From Roseovarius spongiae (GTDB taxonomy: Bacteria; Pseudomonadota; Alphaproteobacteria; Rhodobacterales; Rhodobacteraceae), in assembly GCF_003651245.1 (NCBI RefSeq), contig NZ_RAPE01000003.1, positions 186,001 to 250,000 of the forward strand: DNA of 64,000 nt. The letters run 5' to 3'. The position numbers and the translations under genes were made by a program. Below, one piece after another: positions 62,295 to 64,000 of the stretch. The stretch's first letter is position 1. Each line of letters begins with the position of its first letter. The notes beneath the pieces were generated by a model. It made no database searches. It saw only the letters and a list, made by a program, of their open reading frames with translations, and was not told the origin of the DNA.

Positions 62295-64000
62295 ATGTCC
62301 AAAGTCATCGGTATCGACCTCGGAACCACCAACAGCTGCGTCGCCATCATGGATGGCAGTCAACCCCGCGTCGTCGAGAACGCCGAAGGCGCGCGCACCA
62401 CGCCGTCGATCGTCGCGTTCACCGAGAACGAGCGTCTCGTCGGCCAGTCCGCCAAGCGCCAGGCCGTGACCAACCCGGAGAACACCATCTTCGGCGTCAA
62501 GCGCCTGATCGGTCGCCGCGAGGACGACCCCGATCTGGCCAAGGACAAGAAGAACATGCCGTTCAACGTCATCGACGGCGGCCAGGGCGACGCCTGGATC
62601 GAGGCGCGCGGCGAGAAATATTCGCCCAGCCAGATCAGCGCGTTCATCCTCGGCAAGATGAAGGACACGGCCGAGAAGTATCTCGGCGAAGAGGTGACGC
62701 AGGCCGTCATCACCGTGCCCGCCTATTTCAACGACGCCCAGCGTCAGGCCACCAAGGACGCCGGCAAGATCGCCGGCCTCGAGGTGCTGCGCATCATCAA
62801 CGAACCGACCGCCGCCGCGCTGGCCTATGGGCTCGACAAGGACGAAACGCACACAATCGCGGTCTATGACCTTGGCGGCGGCACGTTCGACGTGACCATC
62901 CTCGAGATCGACGATGGCCTGTTCGAGGTGAAATCGACCAACGGCGACACGTTCCTTGGCGGTGAAGACTTCGACATGCGGATCGTCAACTACCTCGCGG
63001 ACGAGTTCAAGAAAGAGCACGGCGTCGACCTGACCAAGGACAAGATGGCGCTGCAACGGCTCAAGGAAGCCGCCGAGAAGGCCAAGATCGAACTGTCGAG
63101 CTCCAGCCAGACCGAGATCAACCAGCCCTTCATCTCGATGGGCTCGGACGGCTCGCCGCTGCACATGGTGATGAAGCTCACGCGTGCGAAGCTCGAGTCG
63201 CTCGTCGGGGACCTCATCAAGCAGTCGATCAAGCCGTGCAAGGACGCGCTCAAGGATGCGGGCCTCTCGGCCAACGAGATCGACGAGGTCGTGCTCGTCG
63301 GCGGCATGACCCGCATGCCCCGCGTGATCGAGGAAGTGACCAAGTTCTTCGGCAAGGAGCCCCACAAGGGCGTGAACCCCGACGAGGTTGTCGCGATGGG
63401 CGCCGCCATCCAGGCGGGCGTGCTGCAGGGCGACGTCAAGGACGTGGTGCTGCTCGACGTGACGCCGCTGAGCCTTGGCATCGAGACGCTGGGCGGCGTG
63501 TTCACGCGGCTCATCGACCGCAACACCACGATCCCGACCAACAAGAGCCAGATCTTCTCGACCGCGGAGGACAACCAGAACGCGGTGACGATCCGGGTCT
63601 TCCAGGGCGAACGCGAAATGGCCGCAGACAACAAGATGCTGGGCCAGTTCAACCTCGAGGACATCCCGCCGGCGCCGCGTGGCATGCCCCAGATCGAGGT
63701 GACCTTCGACATCGACGCCAACGGCATCGTGTCCGTCAGCGCCAAGGACAAGGGCACCAACAAGGAGCAGAAGATCACGATCCAGGCGTCCGGCGGTCTT
63801 TCGGACGAGGATATCGAGAAGATGGTCAAGGACGCCGAAGAGAACGCCGAGGCCGACAAGGCCCGCCGCGAACTGGTCGACGCCCGGAACCAGGCCGAGA
63901 GCCTCATCCACTCGACCGAGAAGTCGATGGAGGAGCACTCCGACAAGGTCGACCCGTCGACCGTCGAGGCGATCGAACTGGCGATCTCCGCGCTCAAGGA
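62295..64000 (+). CDS. dnaK: Chaperone protein DnaK, 5' part
   Basis: The first 568 codons of the Hsp70 chaperone; the gene continues past the window edge. It has [16 protein letters not shown] at the start, the phosphate loop [11 protein letters not shown], the adenosine motif [12 protein letters not shown], the linker [18 protein letters not shown] and most of the substrate domain, ending in the helical lid. It folds proteins with DnaJ and GrpE. AAGGGATAAC precedes the ATG, and a heat-shock promoter lies about 110 bases upstream. dnaJ is expected to follow. Confidence 0.98.
   Translation, partial: MSKVIGIDLGTTNSCVAIMDGSQPRVVENAEGARTTPSIVAFTENERLVGQSAKRQAVTNPENTIFGVKRLIGRREDDPDLAKDKKNMPFNVIDGGQGDAWIEARGEKYSPSQISAFILGKMKDTAEKYLGEEVTQAVITVPAYFNDAQRQATKDAGKIAGLEVLRIINEPTAAALAYGLDKDETHTIAVYDLGGGTFDVTILEIDDGLFEVKSTNGDTFLGGEDFDMRIVNYLADEFKKEHGVDLTKDKMALQRLKEAAEKAKIELSSSSQTEINQPFISMGSDGSPLHMVMKLTRAKLESLVGDLIKQSIKPCKDALKDAGLSANEIDEVVLVGGMTRMPRVIEEVTKFFGKEPHKGVNPDEVVAMGAAIQAGVLQGDVKDVVLLDVTPLSLGIETLGGVFTRLIDRNTTIPTNKSQIFSTAEDNQNAVTIRVFQGEREMAADNKMLGQFNLEDIPPAPRGMPQIEVTFDIDANGIVSVSAKDKGTNKEQKITIQASGGLSDEDIEKMVKDAEENAEADKARRELVDARNQAESLIHSTEKSMEEHSDKVDPSTVEAIELAISALK

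Overview
The window is chromosomal DNA of high GC content from an alphaproteobacterium, almost certainly a marine member of the Rhodobacterales (Roseobacter group). Signs of this are the DMSP lyase gene dddP with every published catalytic residue in place, three secreted-type Hint-domain proteins, a MORN-repeat protein, a stand-alone ctaD, a GTG-started glnB next to glnA, and a ccmABCDG - Mth938 - secDF - yajC block. It is dense, mostly housekeeping DNA with short intergenic gaps. I see no insertion sequence, prophage or CRISPR array.

Layout: 1-9217 holds the 5' end of gcvT behind a tandem glycine riboswitch, then a GGCT-like protein, gltX, a zincin-like protein, wrbA, nadE, the MORN protein and leuA. 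leuA is preceded by an apparently leaderless 29-codon leader peptide and a nested hairpin. 9290-14766 holds an acyl-CoA synthetase divergent from an iron-binding protein gene (futA type) with a perfect TGA-N9-TCA palindrome in its promoter, a sulfotransferase remnant, trigger factor and a flavodoxin-like protein. 14806-22287 holds an SbcCD/YhaNO-like ATPase-nuclease pair, an ECF sigma factor operon with a cupredoxin and a secreted protein, and an NhaA antiporter fused to a DsbA-like domain that lacks one active-site cysteine. 22306-26794 is a nitrosative-stress locus (NsrR-type regulator, DUF6522-like protein, AhpD-like protein, group III truncated globin, divergent flavin reductase) next to ctaD.

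26940-32662 carries an SH3-like secreted protein, an unknown protein, glnA-glnB, a split pair of NAD(P)H-hydrate repair genes with a short dispersed repeat between them, and a Hint protein. 32840-43442 carries tRNA-Leu(TAG), dddP, a hydrolase-OsmC fusion, purB, a small secreted protein, an orphan FliG-like protein, an LpxL-like acyltransferase, a DUF1223 protein and acnA. 43627-53758 carries a small membrane peptide, a two-gene operon of an RTX-toxin-type lysine acyltransferase and a VCBS-Hint protein, ccmGDCBA, an Mth938-like protein, a TauE-like permease, secDF, yajC and a third Hint protein. 53815-64000 carries pheS and pheT separated by an SDR and a YrhK-like gene, an FkbM methyltransferase, a YtoQ-like protein, mscL, mscS, alkB and the start of dnaK behind a heat-shock promoter.

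The most interesting parts are the leuA leader (possible leaderless attenuation control), the acyltransferase/VCBS-Hint operon with overlapping stop and start codons (possible acylated secreted protein), the NsrR locus whose globin and reductase look like a split flavohemoglobin, and the ECF operon without a visible anti-sigma factor. All calls rest on reading the sequence and on recalled family knowledge; no database search was run.
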